The notes under the pieces were generated by a model. It was not told the DNA's origin, ran no database searches, and saw only the letters and a list, made by a program, of their open reading frames with translations. 64,000 bases of DNA from Lachnospiraceae bacterium. Lineage in GTDB: Bacteria > Bacillota > Clostridia > Lachnospirales > Lachnospiraceae. A program made the translations under genes and the position numbers. Position 1 is the first letter of the stretch; each line of letters opens with the position of its first letter. The stretch covers positions 1 through 64,000 of the forward strand of contig JAFUFL010000074.1 in assembly GCA_017469935.1 (NCBI GenBank), given 5' to 3'. This document shows positions 41,577 through 50,870 of the stretch, piece by piece.

Positions 41577-42146
41577 ATGGCTGAGAACAACAGATTCATG
41601 GAAAGTTCTCTCTGGCTCCGGTCACTGGGAGAATTCAGGCGGCTCAATGTAGTCGCGTTCTGCGGTATGATGTGCGCGCTGGCCATGGTGCTGAATATGG
41701 TGGCTTCGATCTCCGTCGGGCCCTATATTAGGATCGGTTTCTCGGGGCTTCCCAACCAGGTGGTGGCTTATCTGTTCGGCCCCGCCGTGGGCGGAATCTT
41801 CGGCGCCGCGCTCGACGTGATCAAGTACCTGATCAAGCCGGACGGAGCTTTTTTCCCGGGGTTTACGATCAGCGCCGCGCTGGGAGGCATGATCTACGGC
41901 ACCCTTCTTTACAAAAAGAAAGTCACGCTGCCCAGAGTATTTGCCGCGCAGCTTCTGGTGAAGGTCGCAGTCAATATCCTGCTCAACACGCTGTGGCTCA
42001 ACATGCTGTACGGAAAGGGATTTATGGCACTGCTTCCCGCCAGGGTCGTCTCCAACGCGGTGATGCTGCCGATCGACACGGCGATCATGTATGTGATGCT
42101 GCAGGCGGTGGACAGGACGATCAGAAAGTACTTTGAGCAAAAATAA
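41577..42146 (+). CDS. folT: Folate-family ECF transporter S component
   Basis: Membrane substrate-binding subunit of an energy-coupling-factor importer for folates. The 189-residue protein has about six hydrophobic helices and the folate S-component pattern MCALAMVLNMV, YIRIGFSGLPN and GPAVGGIFGAALDVIKYLIKP. ECF ATPases and EcfT are not nearby and must come from a shared module. It is preceded by a THF riboswitch, which reports folate status, and followed by a terminator. Together with thyA in this window it ties folate supply to dTMP synthesis. Confidence 0.92.
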   Translation: MAENNRFMESSLWLRSLGEFRRLNVVAFCGMMCALAMVLNMVASISVGPYIRIGFSGLPNQVVAYLFGPAVGGIFGAALDVIKYLIKPDGAFFPGFTISAALGGMIYGTLLYKKKVTLPRVFAAQLLVKVAVNILLNTLWLNMLYGKGFMALLPARVVSNAVMLPIDTAIMYVMLQAVDRTIRKYFEQK

Positions 42147-42158
42147 CGGATGCGGAAG

Positions 42159-42182
42159 AGGCTGCGAAGGCAGCCTTTTTCT
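42159..42182 (+). terminator. Terminator after folT
   Basis: AGGCTGC (42159-42165) pairs with GCAGCCT (42170-42176) through a GAAG tetraloop, then TTTTCTTT. Confidence 0.8.
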
Positions 42183-42378
42183 TTGTCGAAATATACCAAA
42201 ATGCTAGTTTATGACGGTTTTGCGCCATATTAACAGACAAAGATATAAAAGGGCACTATTTTGCTATATCTGAGGAGGGCGGACGGAGATTATAATTACC
42301 ACAATCAGCATTTGAACGGCACAGCGGCCCGCTTTTGGGCCTTAAAGAATGGACTTCTGTGAAAGGAACGGTAAAAAA

Positions 42379-44559
42379 ATGGCTGTACAGGTACAGGAAA
42401 ACGGCAGATTATTCACAATCAGCACAAAGAATACAACTTATCAGATGAAAGCAGACCGCTACGGCGTGCTACTTCATCTCTATTACGGGCGCAGGTGTGA
42501 GGGCTCCATGGAGTATCTTCTCACCTATGCGGACAGAGGATATGCCGCCAATATTAATGACGCCGGGAGCGACCGTACTTATTCCCTGGACGTGCTTCCT
42601 CAGGAATTTCCCTGCGACGGGACCGGAGACATGCGAAGTCCGGCGCTCAGCCTGGAGTACGGGAACAGGATCCGCGGCTGCGACATGAGGTTCGCGGGCT
42701 ATACGGTCAGGGAAGGAAAATATGGCCTTAAGGGACTTCCGGCGGTTTATGCGGAGGAAGGGGAGTCGCAGACGCTGGAGATCGTCCTGCGCGACACGGC
42801 AGGCCTGGCGGAAGTGACGCTCCTGTACGGAGTGCTGCCGGAACTGGACATCATCACCAGAAGTGTCCTGGTCCGCAATATATCGGAAAATGAGATTCGT
42901 ATCGAAAAGATCATGAGCGCGAACCTGGACTTTGTCGGCGGAAGGTATGACCTGATCACTTTCTATGGCCGCCACTGCATGGAGAGAAATTTCCAGAGGA
43001 CGCCCGTCGCCCATATGGAGCAGTGTATCGGAAGCAGAAGAGGCACTTCCTCCCACCAGTTCAACCCGATGATGATCCTGGCGGGTCCGGATACGACCGA
43101 GACCGCCGGAAGCTGCTATTCCATGCAGTTTGTGTACAGCGGCGGATTCAGCGGGAGCGCCGGAATGGATCAGTATGACCAGACCAGAATGCAGATGGGG
43201 CTTATGACAGAGAAGTTCTCCTATCCGCTTATGCCCGGTGAAGTCTTTACGGCACCGGAAGTGATCATGAGCTACAGCGCGCAGGGACTGGGAACGCTGT
43301 CCAATAACCTGCAGGAGTGCATCCGAAAGCATGTCTGCCGCGGCAAGTGGCGCGACAAAGTGAGACCGGTCCTTCTCAACAGCTGGGAAGCATACTACAT
43401 GGATTTCGACGGGGCGGACATACTGGCTCTGGCGGAGCAGGCGGCAGAACTGGGCATGGATATGCTCGTTCTCGATGATGGCTGGTTCGGAAAGAGAGAC
43501 GACGATACCTCCGGACTGGGAGACTGGTATGTAAATGAAGAAAAGCTCGGCGGAAAGATGAAGGAGCTGATCTACTGGGTCCACAGGAAGGGACTGAAAT
43601 TCGGCTTATGGATCGAGCCGGAGATGATCAATGAGGACAGCGACCTGTACAGGGAGCACCCCGACTGGGCCATGGCGATCCCGGGCAGAAAGCCGGTGAG
43701 AGGCAGAATGCAGCTGGTCCTTGACTTCTCCAGGAAAGAAGTGGTGGATTACGTTTTCGAGAGCATATGCAAAGTGCTCGATGAAGATACGATCGACTAT
43801 GTCAAGTGGGATTACAACCGCAGTATTGCGGATGTCTATTCTCACACCGCGTCCGACCAGGGAAGAGTTCTCTACGACTATATCCTGGGGCTCTACGATT
43901 TCCTGGAAAGGCTGTCGCAGAGGTATCCCGATATGCTGATCGAGGGCTGCAGCGGCGGAGGCGGAAGGTTTGACGCCGGCATGCTCTACTACACGCCGCA
44001 GATCTGGTGCAGTGACAACACAGACGCTATTGACAGGCTCAGGATCCAGTACGGGACATCCTTTGGATATCCCGCCAGCTGTGTGGGCGCACATGTCTCG
44101 GTGAGCCCCAACGAACAGAACGGCAGAGTGACGCCCCTAAAGACAAGAGGGATCACTGCCATGTCCGGAACCTTCGGCTATGAGCTCAATCCGGAGAAAT
44201 TGTCTGCGGAGGAAAAGAACGAGATCCGCACGCAGGTCGCAAGGAGAAAGGAAGTGGCAGAGCTCATACATAACGGTAAGTATTACAGACTTACGAGTCC
44301 CTTTGACGGAGAGGCGGCCGCCTGGGAATTTGTCTCGGAAGACGGGACGGATGTCCTTCTGAACGTGGTCAATCTGGAGATCCACGGGAACAGGCCGGTC
44401 ACATATATCCGCCTGCAGGGGCTGTCATCCGGAGCCGCTTACCGCGACGAGGAGAGCGGAAGAGTATATCCCGCGGACGCGCTCATGGAGGCAGGGCTTC
44501 CCATGCCCGCTCCCTTCGGCGAATACGGGGCGCTGCAGATCCGCTTTAAAATGGTCTGA
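42379..44559 (+). CDS. Alpha-galactosidase (GH36)
   Basis: Cleaves terminal alpha-galactosyl residues from raffinose-family oligosaccharides and melibiose. The 726-residue, signal-less (cytoplasmic) enzyme has the GH36 central barrel with LDDGWFGKRDDD, the nucleophile Asp478 in VKWDYNR and the acid/base region CSDNTDAIDR near residue 546, matching the usual spacing. AAAGGAA precedes the ATG at 42379; the frame extends ten codons upstream without a better site. Two AraC regulators and an msmEFG-like importer follow, forming an alpha-galactoside utilisation cluster. Confidence 0.93.
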   Translation: MAVQVQENGRLFTISTKNTTYQMKADRYGVLLHLYYGRRCEGSMEYLLTYADRGYAANINDAGSDRTYSLDVLPQEFPCDGTGDMRSPALSLEYGNRIRGCDMRFAGYTVREGKYGLKGLPAVYAEEGESQTLEIVLRDTAGLAEVTLLYGVLPELDIITRSVLVRNISENEIRIEKIMSANLDFVGGRYDLITFYGRHCMERNFQRTPVAHMEQCIGSRRGTSSHQFNPMMILAGPDTTETAGSCYSMQFVYSGGFSGSAGMDQYDQTRMQMGLMTEKFSYPLMPGEVFTAPEVIMSYSAQGLGTLSNNLQECIRKHVCRGKWRDKVRPVLLNSWEAYYMDFDGADILALAEQAAELGMDMLVLDDGWFGKRDDDTSGLGDWYVNEEKLGGKMKELIYWVHRKGLKFGLWIEPEMINEDSDLYREHPDWAMAIPGRKPVRGRMQLVLDFSRKEVVDYVFESICKVLDEDTIDYVKWDYNRSIADVYSHTASDQGRVLYDYILGLYDFLERLSQRYPDMLIEGCSGGGGRFDAGMLYYTPQIWCSDNTDAIDRLRIQYGTSFGYPASCVGAHVSVSPNEQNGRVTPLKTRGITAMSGTFGYELNPEKLSAEEKNEIRTQVARRKEVAELIHNGKYYRLTSPFDGEAAAWEFVSEDGTDVLLNVVNLEIHGNRPVTYIRLQGLSSGAAYRDEESGRVYPADALMEAGLPMPAPFGEYGALQIRFKMV

Positions 44560-44579
44560 GACACTCGTTTACGAACACG

Positions 44580-44619
44580 ATCATCCGGATCAGCTGACAG
44601 GCTGATCCGGATGATTTTT
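44580..44619. terminator. Terminator between alpha-galactosidase and AraC genes
   Basis: A 15-bp perfect stem (44580-44594 / 44601-44615) ending in TTTTT. The stop codon of the convergent AraC gene (44590-44592) lies inside the stem. Confidence 0.88.
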
Positions 44620-45477
44620 GTTTCCTTCTTGTCGGCCGGCCACTGCATTGGCGTTTCTCCACTTTCTGGGTGAGACGCCGTAAACGCTTTTAAAAGCGCG
44701 GGAGAAGTGCAGCTGGTTGGGATAGCCGACGGCACAACCGATCTCATTGATCGTATAATGTGTCATTTTCAGAAGCTCGGCCGCTTTGATCATGCGGTAA
44801 CTGATCAGAAACTCCTGTGGGGATTTGCCCACGGAGTCCTTGAATATTTTGCCGAAGTAACTGCGGTTGAGACCGGAGCTCTCAGCAATGTTCTCCACGG
44901 AAATATCATGCATGTAGTTATGCTCTATATAGGCAAGAGCTTCCTTGATATAAAAGTCCCTGACTTTGCCGCTGCTGGGCTTGTAGTCGCTGACAGACCT
45001 GGTCAGGGCGTCGATAAATATGTAGAGGTGTCCGATCAAATGGAAGGGCGCCTCTTTTTTGTTGCGGACGATGTAGAGCATCTCATCCCGCATCTTCTCT
45101 TCAAATTCGCGATGGACCGGATTGTAGAGAGGCTTATTGACGGACAGACCGGTGAGTTCAAGGGACTCCCGGGCCCTGAGGCCGTCAAATTCGATCCAGC
45201 AGTACTCCCAGGGAATGCGGTAGTCGGCCACATATGTTGTGATCTGACCGGGAGAGATCAGAAATCCCTGTCCCGCTTTCAGCTCCGCTCTGTTCTCATG
45301 CCCTTTGCCGTCCTGCCACATAAACATTCCCTTGCCGCTGAGAATATAGTGAAACAGAAAGTGATTGCGGATCGCGGGACCAAAGGAATGGGCCGGTTCG
45401 CAGTCCTCCCTTCCAAATTGGTAAAGCCCAAGATCGACAAAATTCATACTCGGAAACAAAGTAAAATCTTGTGCCAT
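44590..45477 (-). CDS. AraC-family regulator (cupin + HTH), alpha-galactoside cluster
   Basis: The 295-residue activator-type protein has an N-terminal cupin-like effector domain (FHYILSGKGMF, residues ~40-110) and two C-terminal helix-turn-helix motifs (ISVENIAESSGLNRSYFGKIFK; then IGCAVGYPNQLHFSRAFKSVYGVSP). This is the MsmR/RafR layout. It converges on the alpha-galactosidase gene and is divergent from a second AraC gene. Likely responds to raffinose, melibiose or galactose; the ligand is inferred from the neighbours. Confidence 0.88.
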   Translation of the reverse strand: MAQDFTLFPSMNFVDLGLYQFGREDCEPAHSFGPAIRNHFLFHYILSGKGMFMWQDGKGHENRAELKAGQGFLISPGQITTYVADYRIPWEYCWIEFDGLRARESLELTGLSVNKPLYNPVHREFEEKMRDEMLYIVRNKKEAPFHLIGHLYIFIDALTRSVSDYKPSSGKVRDFYIKEALAYIEHNYMHDISVENIAESSGLNRSYFGKIFKDSVGKSPQEFLISYRMIKAAELLKMTHYTINEIGCAVGYPNQLHFSRAFKSVYGVSPRKWRNANAVAGRQEGNKNHPDQPVS

Positions 45478-45660
45478 ATTTCGTCAGCCTCCTCAAATAT
45501 CCCATTATGCGTGCTTATATATGAAAATTCATAGAAAAACGGCAAAATGGTATAAATGCTGTTCTATTAAGCTATTATAAGTCGAATTTTGGCATATTAC
45601 AATGAATTCACAATCGGAATGGAGCCACAATGATCACAATTTCGTCAAGGGGATAACTAA

Positions 45661-46566
45661 TTGAAAGAGCGCAGAAAAGAGGAAATTCTGGAATACAGTG
45701 ATTTCTTTCGGGAGGGCAAAGAAAGATCCGGAACGGCGACAGGGATTTCCCTGGATTTTTGCGGGTTTGAGCATTGCCTTCCCAGGCACAGCTATGGACC
45801 ATATGTCAGAAACAACTATGTGATTCATGCGGTGATCAGCGGAAAAGGAATTCTCGATTATGCCGGAAAGAGATGGGAAATTCGGGGAGGGCAGATGTTT
45901 GTCCTGTTTCCGGGTGCGGAGGCAACTTATTATGCTGACAAGAACGATCCCTGGTATTACTGCTGGCTTGGGTTTGACGGGCGTTCGGCGGGCAAAATAG
46001 TGGAGAGCATAGGGTTTTCCGAGCAGACACCGGTGCTTACACTGAGCGACGTCTCCAGGATCGAGAGCGAGATCCGGAAGATGCTCGAAGCAAGAGAGCT
46101 GACCCTGGACTGTCAGCTGCGCAGAAATGCCGGAATGCTGGAGATCCTCTCCACCATGATCAGGGACAGCGTCGAGAGAGAGACGGCTGACGGCAGTCCC
46201 AATATCTACTCATATTCGGAATACGCGGTCCGATATATCAACAATCATTTCTCGGAAAAAGTCAGGATCCAGGATCTGGCGGATCACATCGGTATATCCA
46301 GAAGTTACCTGGTAAAGCTGGTGAAGCAGGAGACGGGAATGTCTCCCCAGGAATATCTCATAGAAACAAGGATGAGAAGAGCCTCGGACCTTTTGAGCAG
46401 GACAAACGATTCCATAAGAGTCGTGGCGGCGGAATGCGGCTATGATGATGCTTTGGCATTCTCTAAAGTTTTCAAGTCCCGATTCGGCCTCAATCCCACG
46501 GAATACAGAGAAAAGTACAGCAAAAACAGTGCCTCAAGGGGCAGGAAAACGGAACAGGGTCATTGA
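45661..46566 (+). CDS. AraC-family regulator (second), upstream of the msm-type importer
   Basis: The 301-residue protein has a cupin-like N-terminal domain (HAVISGKGILDYAGK) and C-terminal AraC HTH pair (VRIQDLADHIGISRSYLVKLVKQ; VVAAECGYDDALAFSKVFKSRFGLNPTEY). Start codon is TTG at 45661 with AAGGGGATAA upstream. It shares the domain order of the divergent AraC protein but only modest sequence, so the two probably sense related sugars at different promoters. Motifs containing GGCAAAATG occur upstream (45541) and downstream (46621) and are candidate binding sites. Confidence 0.87.
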   Translation: MKERRKEEILEYSDFFREGKERSGTATGISLDFCGFEHCLPRHSYGPYVRNNYVIHAVISGKGILDYAGKRWEIRGGQMFVLFPGAEATYYADKNDPWYYCWLGFDGRSAGKIVESIGFSEQTPVLTLSDVSRIESEIRKMLEARELTLDCQLRRNAGMLEILSTMIRDSVERETADGSPNIYSYSEYAVRYINNHFSEKVRIQDLADHIGISRSYLVKLVKQETGMSPQEYLIETRMRRASDLLSRTNDSIRVVAAECGYDDALAFSKVFKSRFGLNPTEYREKYSKNSASRGRKTEQGH

Positions 46567-46794
46567 CAAATATCACAAATATACGGCGCCAGTATTTGTG
46601 CTATTTGTTTAATAATACATGGCAAAATGACTGTAATATGTTTATTTGCTATCAAAATGACGAAAAAAAGACAAAAAAACACATCATTCTATACCTATAC
46701 TACATCAATCCATGTTCGGTACTGCCCGATGCGGATACACTGTTGTAGTCAGATACAGGCCTGTAAGGGCCGATTGTAAGAAGGAGGGTAGTTT
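46567..46794. promoter_or_regulatory. Regulatory region before the msmE-like gene
   Basis: AT-rich 228-bp region with no ORF. It contains an inverted repeat CACAAATA (46574-46581) / TATTTGTG (46593-46600), GGCAAAATGA at 46621, and -10-like TATACC and TATACT around 46690-46705 without a good -35, as expected for an activator-dependent promoter. Confidence 0.45.
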
Positions 46795-48153
46795 ATGAAA
46801 ATGAAAAAAGTAATGGCACTTGCTCTGGCAGGAGTTATGGCACTTTCTCTTGCGGCTTGCGGCGGCGGGTCAAGCGCCAGCACGAGCTCCGGCAGCGCGG
46901 ATTCCGGCAGTGCGGATGCGGGATCGGGCTCTGCTTCATCCGGCGCACTGACCATCAACATCTGGGACGCCAACCAGCAGGCAGGCATCCAGGAGATCTG
47001 CAATGACTGGACCGCCAAGGGCAATCCGGAAGTCAAGGTTGAGGTCATTGACTGGGATAACTACTGGACACTGCTTGAGGCAGGCGCTTCCGGCGGACAG
47101 CTTGCGGATGTGTTCTGGATGCACTCCGACTATTCCCAGATCTACATGGAGAATGACATTCTTCTGGATTTGACAAGCTACATCGAAAAAGACGGCGTTG
47201 ACATGAGCATCTATTATCCCGACATCGCAGCGATCTACACACGCGGCGACGGCAAGATCTTCGCTCTGCCCAAGGATCACGACACGATCGCGCTTCTCTA
47301 TAACAAGGCACTCTTTGATCAGGCCGGTATTGCTTATCCGACCGATGAGTGGACCTATGAGGATATGTATGAAGCGGCGAAGGCGATCACAGAGGCAACG
47401 CCCGCTGACACATACGGCTATGCTCTGAACACGTCCAATGACCAGGACGGCTGGTACAACTACATTTATTCCTACGGCGGAAATGTAGTCAACACAGAGA
47501 AGACAGATACGGGTATTGATTCCGCTGAGTCCAAGGCTGCTATGGAAATGGTCCGCAAGATGCTCACCGTCGCAACTCCTCAGGCAGTTGTTGCCGAGTC
47601 CGGCACAGACTCCCTGTTCCAGTCCGGCAAGGTCGGCATGATCACACAGGGTTCCTGGATGATCAATTCCTTCTATACCGCTGAGAACAGCAAGGATTAC
47701 GCATGGGCGGAAATCCCTTACTGCGACAGAAACGGCGACGGCACCTGCCAGAAGGAAGAGAGATGGACCTGCTACAACGGCCTCGGCTGGGCAGCAGCTG
47801 CCAATACGGCAAATCCCGATGCGGCCGCAAGCCTGATCGAGTATCTCTGCTCCAAGGATGCACAGGTCAAGCAGGCACAGCTGGGCGTTACCATGGCCGG
47901 TATCCCCGGAATCTCTGAAGACTTTGCAAATGCTTTCGAAGGCATGGATGTTTCCGCATTCACAAAGGTTGAAGAAAACGGCACACTGTATGCCCGTCCC
48001 GGTACACGCAACTCCGGTAAGTGGCAGACTCCCATGAAGCAGGCCGGCGGATTCCTTGACGCATGGCAGGCACCTGAAGATCCTCAGGCTATGTCCGATG
48101 CATGCGACAGAGTCGCAAAGATGATCCGCGACGCGATTGCAGAAGAGCAGTAA
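46795..48153 (+). CDS. Sugar ABC transporter solute-binding lipoprotein (MsmE-like)
   Basis: The 452-residue extracellular binding protein has a lipoprotein signal (lipobox SLAACGGG), a short Ser/Gly/Ala-rich linker, and a carbohydrate-binding fold with LPKDHDTIALLYNKALFDQAG and GKVGMITQGSWMI. AGAAGGAGGG is a strong ribosome site. It is the first gene of an importer with two permeases at 48282-50035, beside alpha-galactosidase, so raffinose, stachyose or melibiose is the likely ligand. Confidence 0.9.
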   Translation: MKMKKVMALALAGVMALSLAACGGGSSASTSSGSADSGSADAGSGSASSGALTINIWDANQQAGIQEICNDWTAKGNPEVKVEVIDWDNYWTLLEAGASGGQLADVFWMHSDYSQIYMENDILLDLTSYIEKDGVDMSIYYPDIAAIYTRGDGKIFALPKDHDTIALLYNKALFDQAGIAYPTDEWTYEDMYEAAKAITEATPADTYGYALNTSNDQDGWYNYIYSYGGNVVNTEKTDTGIDSAESKAAMEMVRKMLTVATPQAVVAESGTDSLFQSGKVGMITQGSWMINSFYTAENSKDYAWAEIPYCDRNGDGTCQKEERWTCYNGLGWAAAANTANPDAAASLIEYLCSKDAQVKQAQLGVTMAGIPGISEDFANAFEGMDVSAFTKVEENGTLYARPGTRNSGKWQTPMKQAGGFLDAWQAPEDPQAMSDACDRVAKMIRDAIAEEQ

Positions 48154-48217
48154 GGCTCTGTGAACCAGTCGCAGAAGAAATAATCGGATTCTGTTCTTAA
48201 ACGATACCTGAAGTATT

Positions 48218-48260
48218 GCGGGCTGCCGCCTTGCGGCGGCAGCCCGCATATAGATTTTTT
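48218..48260 (+). terminator. Attenuating hairpin between msmE-like gene and permeases
   Basis: A 13-bp perfect GC-rich stem (48218-48230 / 48235-48247, TTGC loop), with T7 only after a nine-base gap. Likely partial termination or an mRNA stabiliser for the binding-protein transcript. Confidence 0.65.
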
Positions 48261-48281
48261 TCATGAAAGAGGGGGCAAAAC

Positions 48282-49175
48282 ATGAAAGAAAAGAAAAAAA
48301 TGACGCCCAGAGCAAGAAACGAGGCGTTATGGGGATATGCTTTTGTGGCGCCTACCATTCTCGGACTGATCATCCTGAACTTTTATCCGGCGATCAACAC
48401 GGTCTATCAGTCATTCTGCAAGACCGGTGATTTCGGTAAGGGAAATACATTTGTAGGACTTGCCAATTACTCGAAGGCATTCGCTGACCCGGAGATCCTG
48501 CAGTCGCTTCTCAATACAATAAAATACGCCATCATCGAGGTGCCGCTGGGCGTGGTGATCGCGCTGCTCCTCGCAGTATTTCTGAACGGCAAGCTGAAAG
48601 GCGTCTCCGTGTTCCGCACGATCTTCTTCCTCCCGATGGTCTGCGCTCCGGCAGCTGTCGCGATGGTCTGGAAGTGGCTCTATAACCAGCAGTTCGGACT
48701 TTTCAACAACGTTTTCCACACGAATATCGCGTGGATCTCCGACCCCAAGATCGCATGGATCTCCGTCGGTGTGATCGGTGTATGGTCGATCATCGGCTAT
48801 AACATGGTCCTGTTTATTTCGGGACTGAAAGAGATCCCCGGAGATTACTACGAAGCGGCTTCGATCGACGGTGCGACCGGCATCAACCAGTTCTTCAACA
48901 TCACAGTCCCGCTTCTTAGCCCGACCACGTTCTTTATAGTGCAGACCCGTGTCATCGGCGCCCTGACCATCTTCGACCTCATGTTCATGGTCATGGATAA
49001 GACAAATGCGGCGCTGCCCAAAGTTCAGTCTACCGTATATGTATTCTATAAATATACATTTGACCAGGGCAACAAGGGCTATGGCGCAGCGATCGTAATG
49101 ATCCTCGTCGCCTTTATCATGGTCGTCACAGTGATCATGCAGCGCGCCGAGAAACATTTCGTATTCTATAACTGA
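48282..49175 (+). CDS. Sugar ABC transporter permease (MsmF-like)
   Basis: The 297-residue inner-membrane protein has six predicted helices and the EAA loop EAASIDGATGINQFFNITVPLL. It begins with a basic cytoplasmic segment (KEKKKMTPRARN) and GAGGGGG ribosome site, and is followed 17 bp later by the second permease. It serves the alpha-galactoside cluster. Confidence 0.92.
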   Translation: MKEKKKMTPRARNEALWGYAFVAPTILGLIILNFYPAINTVYQSFCKTGDFGKGNTFVGLANYSKAFADPEILQSLLNTIKYAIIEVPLGVVIALLLAVFLNGKLKGVSVFRTIFFLPMVCAPAAVAMVWKWLYNQQFGLFNNVFHTNIAWISDPKIAWISVGVIGVWSIIGYNMVLFISGLKEIPGDYYEAASIDGATGINQFFNITVPLLSPTTFFIVQTRVIGALTIFDLMFMVMDKTNAALPKVQSTVYVFYKYTFDQGNKGYGAAIVMILVAFIMVVTVIMQRAEKHFVFYN

Positions 49176-49192
49176 GAAAGGGGGAATGATTC

Positions 49193-50035
49193 ATGGAAAG
49201 TGCACATACCAAAGATACGATCAGGAGAACTATCGTCTATGTGATCCTTGTCATCATGGCTTTTATCATGCTGGTTCCCTTCGCCTGGATGATCCTGACG
49301 GCACTCAAGACAAACCAGGAAGCAATTTCGGTCGATCCTTTCTATATTTTGCCTCACAACGGCTGGCACTGGGAGACATTCGGAGAGGTCTGGAAGAGCT
49401 ATAACTTCGTGCTTCTGTATAAGAACACGCTGCTCATGATCTTCTTCCGCGTTCTCTGCGCATGCCTGACCGCTACCATGGCGGGATACGCATTCGGACG
49501 TCTGAACTTCCCCGGAAAGAATTTCCTTTTCTCACTCGTACTGATCCAGATGATGATCCCTTCCACGATCTTCATCATTCCTCAGTATCTGATGGTCTCA
49601 TCACTGGGGTGGCTCAATACCACGGCCGGACTTGTGTTCCCCGGTATTGTCACCGCCTTCGGTACTTATCTTCTAAAGACGGGCTATCAAGGCCTGCCGA
49701 AAGATCTGGAGGAGGCAGCGGGCATTGACGGCTGCAACATCGGACAGAAGTTCCTGCTGATCATGATGCCGCTCACAAGATCCTCCATGGTATCGCTCGG
49801 CATCTTCACGGCTCTGTTTGCTTTCAAGGACCTCATGTGGCCCATGATCGTCTGCTCAAGCGTTCAGACTACGACACTTGCCGCCGGCCTTGCAAAGGCG
49901 CAGGGACAGTACGGCAGCAACTATCCGCAAATGATGGCTGCCGCGGTTCTCGCAGTCGTACCCATGATCGTGATCTATGTGATCTTCCAGAAGCAGTTCG
50001 TCGAAGGTATTGCAACATCCGGCGGAAAACTGTAA
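49193..50035 (+). CDS. Sugar ABC transporter permease (MsmG-like)
   Basis: The 280-residue partner permease has six predicted helices and the EAA loop EAAGIDGCNIGQKFLLIMMPL. The C-terminus FVEGIATSGGKL is typical of MalG-type subunits. It follows the MsmF-like gene and is closed by a strong terminator. Again no ATPase gene is present. Confidence 0.92.
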   Translation: MESAHTKDTIRRTIVYVILVIMAFIMLVPFAWMILTALKTNQEAISVDPFYILPHNGWHWETFGEVWKSYNFVLLYKNTLLMIFFRVLCACLTATMAGYAFGRLNFPGKNFLFSLVLIQMMIPSTIFIIPQYLMVSSLGWLNTTAGLVFPGIVTAFGTYLLKTGYQGLPKDLEEAAGIDGCNIGQKFLLIMMPLTRSSMVSLGIFTALFAFKDLMWPMIVCSSVQTTTLAAGLAKAQGQYGSNYPQMMAAAVLAVVPMIVIYVIFQKQFVEGIATSGGKL

Positions 50036-50055
50036 GGAAAACTGACTTCGCAAGA

Positions 50056-50086
50056 ATGAGCTGCAGCTATGCAGCTCATTTTTTTC
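50056..50086 (+). terminator. Terminator after the msm-type permeases
   Basis: ATGAGCTGCA (50056-50065) pairs with TGCAGCTCAT (50070-50079), followed by seven T. Confidence 0.88.
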
Positions 50087-50139
50087 GGGCAGAAAATCAT
50101 GTATAGTAGTAGGAGAAATCTGTGTCCGGGGGACGGATT

Positions 50140-50853
50140 ATGAATAAGAAAAGAGGAGGCTTTGCGAAGTGGTGCAAGGCCGAGAAAGAGAAGATTTCCG
50201 GAATTTCCGGCACGTCAAAAAAGATCGGGTACATCTGGGAGTATTATAAGCTCTGGATCATCGGGATCGTTTTCGCGATTTGGTTTGTGACCTTTGCTGT
50301 CCGCCAGTACACTACGAACCTGAAAGATTACCGGTGCTTTATGGTCTTCGCCAACACCTATGCCGACGCCGGCGATGAGTCGAAGCTCCGGAAGGACTAT
50401 GTCGAGTACGCCGGCATCGACCTGACGAAGCAGGCCGTGCATTTTGACTCTGCCTCCTATTTTGACTACCTCAAAGGTGTGACCGGAAACAGCTATTTCG
50501 AGGCTTTCGTGGCCTACGCGGACAGCGGGACGCTGGACGGGATCGTGATGGGAAAGGATTCCCTGACGGCCCTGGGAAAGACCGGGCGGCTCCTGGACCT
50601 GAATAGTGAGGCGTGCAGTTCGATCCGGGCAAAATATGGAGACCGCTTTCTGTATGCGGTTCCGCTTGACGAGGAATACGGCGGCAAAGAGGTGCCGGTC
50701 TGCATTGACATCAGCGACAGCCGGCTTGTGAGCGAGTACGGGATCTATTCGGAACCCATAGCGCTGGGAATCGGCGCCCTGTCGAAAAACGTGGACGCCG
50801 TGGAACTGTTTCTGGATTTTCTGTATTCCGATCCTGCGGGCAAGGATTCTTAA
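50140..50853 (+). CDS. Membrane-anchored protein of unknown function
   Basis: The 237-residue protein has a basic cytoplasmic N-terminus (about 35 residues), one transmembrane helix (LWIIGIVFAIWFVTFAV, residues ~40-57) and an extracellular domain with FMVFANTYAD, GIVMGKDSLTALGKTGRLLDL and PVCIDISDSRL. This recalls a degenerate solute-binding fold, but I do not recognise a family. The ATG at 50140 follows GGGGGACGG; a GTG six codons earlier is less likely. It starts a three-gene membrane set (50140-52051) placed after a terminator, next to a sugar importer. Confidence 0.65.
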   Translation: MNKKRGGFAKWCKAEKEKISGISGTSKKIGYIWEYYKLWIIGIVFAIWFVTFAVRQYTTNLKDYRCFMVFANTYADAGDESKLRKDYVEYAGIDLTKQAVHFDSASYFDYLKGVTGNSYFEAFVAYADSGTLDGIVMGKDSLTALGKTGRLLDLNSEACSSIRAKYGDRFLYAVPLDEEYGGKEVPVCIDISDSRLVSEYGIYSEPIALGIGALSKNVDAVELFLDFLYSDPAGKDS

Positions 50854-50870
50854 GCACAGGGGGATTTGTC

